Below are positions 5,675-6,488 of a stretch of 6,488 bases of DNA, in pieces. The notes beneath the pieces are model-generated. The model was given only the letters and a program-made list of their open reading frames with translations. It was not told the origin of the DNA and did no database searches. The stretch lies in contig CALVIQ010000069.1 in NCBI GenBank assembly GCA_944331815.1, positions 1-6,488 of the forward strand, read 5' to 3'. The number at the start of each line of letters is the position of its first letter. The stretch's first letter is position 1. This stretch comes from an uncultured Bacilli bacterium (GTDB lineage: Bacteria; Bacillota_I; Bacilli_A; RF39; UBA660). The position numbers were made by a program, and so were the translations under genes.

Positions 5675-6341
5675 CTGAATGTCTTGTAATTACTGGAACA
5701 GGTTCATGAACTTGTGGTTTTGTATTATATGCTAAAACATAAACTTTGTCTCTATAAGATACATTATCCTCAATTACTTCGATAGAATTTTTTCCGGTCA
5801 TAAGTGACAAAAATTTTCTTAAAGCTTTATAATATTCTATCACTCTTTTTGTATATTCAGAATCACTTTGACCATAATAACCAATTGTAAATGAATTATC
5901 ATTATCTTTTAACAAATTAGATAAATAAATTAGCTGATTATCATATACTCCATTAATTACTAAATGACCTCTTATATGTTTTATATATGGTTTCCCGAAG
6001 CAACCTTCACCTGCTTGTGATACTATTATCTTTTTTTCAATTAAAGCAGTAACATTTATTGAATTAACTTCTTCATCATCTGTTATTTCTGTAACATTTT
6101 GATTACATGTTAAATAACCAATTGATTTTAAATAATTACCAAAGTGTCTTTTATTTCTTTTTAAATTTTCTATCCAAGGAAACCAATCAAAATTAGTAAT
6201 TGTTATTTCACCTTTTTTTAATTTTTCATACATCATATCTTCATAATATAATTCACCAAAAGTTGGAATATTAACACCGTTTTCATAAGCCTGTTCCAAT
6301 AAATATCTTTTTATTAATTTCTCTGTTAATAATTCTCTCAT
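5667..6341 (-). CDS. Protein of unknown function, 224 aa
   Basis: I do not recognise this family. The product is soluble-looking, with no signal peptide or membrane segment. An N-terminal helical part (1-45) leads to an aromatic/basic stretch FDWFPWIENLKRNKRHFGNY (51-70). The central part has VSQAGEGCFGKPYIKHIRGH (107-126) followed by a beta-like LVINGVYD (127-134). An amphipathic stretch follows, EYTKRVIEYYKALRKFLSLM (162-181), and then a proline-containing tail (PQVHEPVPVITRHSER, 209-224). No catalytic signature is evident; the two cysteines (Cys79, Cys114) are not a metal motif. Start at ATG 6339-6341 is chosen because GGAGG lies just upstream; the in-frame ATG at 6351-6353 overlaps that site. 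Codon use and AT content look like the neighbours, so it appears native. It has its own terminator and is divergent from the gene at 6454. Confidence 0.85.
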   Translation of the reverse strand: MRELLTEKLIKRYLLEQAYENGVNIPTFGELYYEDMMYEKLKKGEITITNFDWFPWIENLKRNKRHFGNYLKSIGYLTCNQNVTEITDDEEVNSINVTALIEKKIIVSQAGEGCFGKPYIKHIRGHLVINGVYDNQLIYLSNLLKDNDNSFTIGYYGQSDSEYTKRVIEYYKALRKFLSLMTGKNSIEVIEDNVSYRDKVYVLAYNTKPQVHEPVPVITRHSER

Positions 6342-6368
6342 TATTTCCTCCATTCATTAGACAAGAAA

Positions 6369-6414
6369 AATGAAAAATAAATTTTTCATTCGAAAGTCTA
6401 AAGACTTTCTTTTT
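6369..6414. other. Two tandem hairpins in the divergent intergenic region
   Basis: Hairpin A is AATGAAAAA / TTTTTCATT (6369-6377 with 6382-6390, loop TAAA). Hairpin B is GAAAGTC / GACTTTC (6392-6398 with 6403-6409, loop TAAA) followed on the plus strand by T5 (6410-6414). Each hairpin can act as a weak terminator in one direction: B on plus, A on minus (followed by TTTCTT). No plus-strand gene lies upstream to be ended here, so they may be leader structures of the unknown gene (minus) or of the gene at 6454. Confidence 0.5.
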
Positions 6415-6428
6415 AGTGTATTTTACTT

Positions 6429-6434
6429 TATAAT
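6429..6434 (+). promoter_or_regulatory. Sigma-A -10 box for the gene at 6454
   Basis: A perfect TATAAT is placed 19 nt before the start codon of the partial plus-strand gene. The hexamer 17 bp upstream (TTTCTT, 6406-6411) is a poor -35 and overlaps hairpin B, so the promoter may be weak or need an activator. Confidence 0.45.
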
Positions 6435-6453
6435 ATATTTAAGGATTGATGAT

Positions 6454-6488
6454 ATGTTTACTAAAAAAATAAATACTGTTGTTTTGAC
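6454..6488 (+). CDS. Start of a plus-strand gene, truncated by window edge
   Basis: ATG at 6454-6456 is preceded by AAGGA (6441-6445) with an 8-nt gap and by a TATAAT at 6429. Eleven full codons are visible, reading MFTKKINTVVL. A basic start followed by a hydrophobic strand is seen in many cytosolic enzymes, including HAD hydrolases, but too little is present to name it. It is divergent from the unknown gene at 5667-6341. Confidence 0.55.
   Translation, partial: MFTKKINTVVL

Noticed and set aside
6342..6353. Longer form of the unknown protein from ATG 6353
   Set aside because: That ATG overlaps the GGAGG ribosome site used by ATG 6341, and no other site lies at proper distance upstream.

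Overview
The window reads as chromosome of a very AT-rich, endospore-forming low-GC Firmicute (Clostridia or Bacilli/Erysipelotrichia-like). Two alpha/beta-type small acid-soluble spore proteins (SASPs) prove the spore-forming lineage. Strong AGGAGG/AAGGTGG ribosome sites, TTGACA/TATAAT promoters and short T-tailed terminators fit Firmicutes. The species cannot be fixed from the sequence alone.

Layout, left to right. Positions 1-436 hold the N-terminal part of an IS200/IS605-type TnpB (minus strand, cut by the window edge), with its own promoter at 457-485. Positions 539-3221 are a two-gene minus-strand operon: a TGS-domain uridine/nucleoside kinase followed 16 bp later by gap (glyceraldehyde-3-phosphate dehydrogenase), ending in a terminator at 527-554. 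A 113-bp divergent promoter region (3222-3334) separates this operon from clpP (plus strand, 3335-3901). clpP converges with two minus-strand SASP genes (3908-4099 and 4191-4394), each with a sigma-G-like promoter. Next come thiI (4460-5602) and a conserved-looking but unrecognised 224-aa protein (5667-6341), both minus strand. The right edge has a hairpin-rich intergenic stretch and the first 11 codons of a plus-strand gene (6454-6488).

The genes are mostly housekeeping: glycolysis, nucleoside salvage, proteolysis, tRNA thiolation/thiamine sulfur transfer, and spore DNA protection. They are not an evident functional cluster. The mobile component is the tnpB at the left edge, which has no tnpA on its upstream side. 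No intergenic gap exceeds 300 bp. No rRNA, tRNA or CRISPR array was seen. The best leads are regulatory: a possible start-codon-sequestering hairpin in front of tnpB, a 12-bp homopolymer exactly inside a promoter spacer, and competing hairpins upstream of the unknown gene. I found no convincing new multi-gene system.
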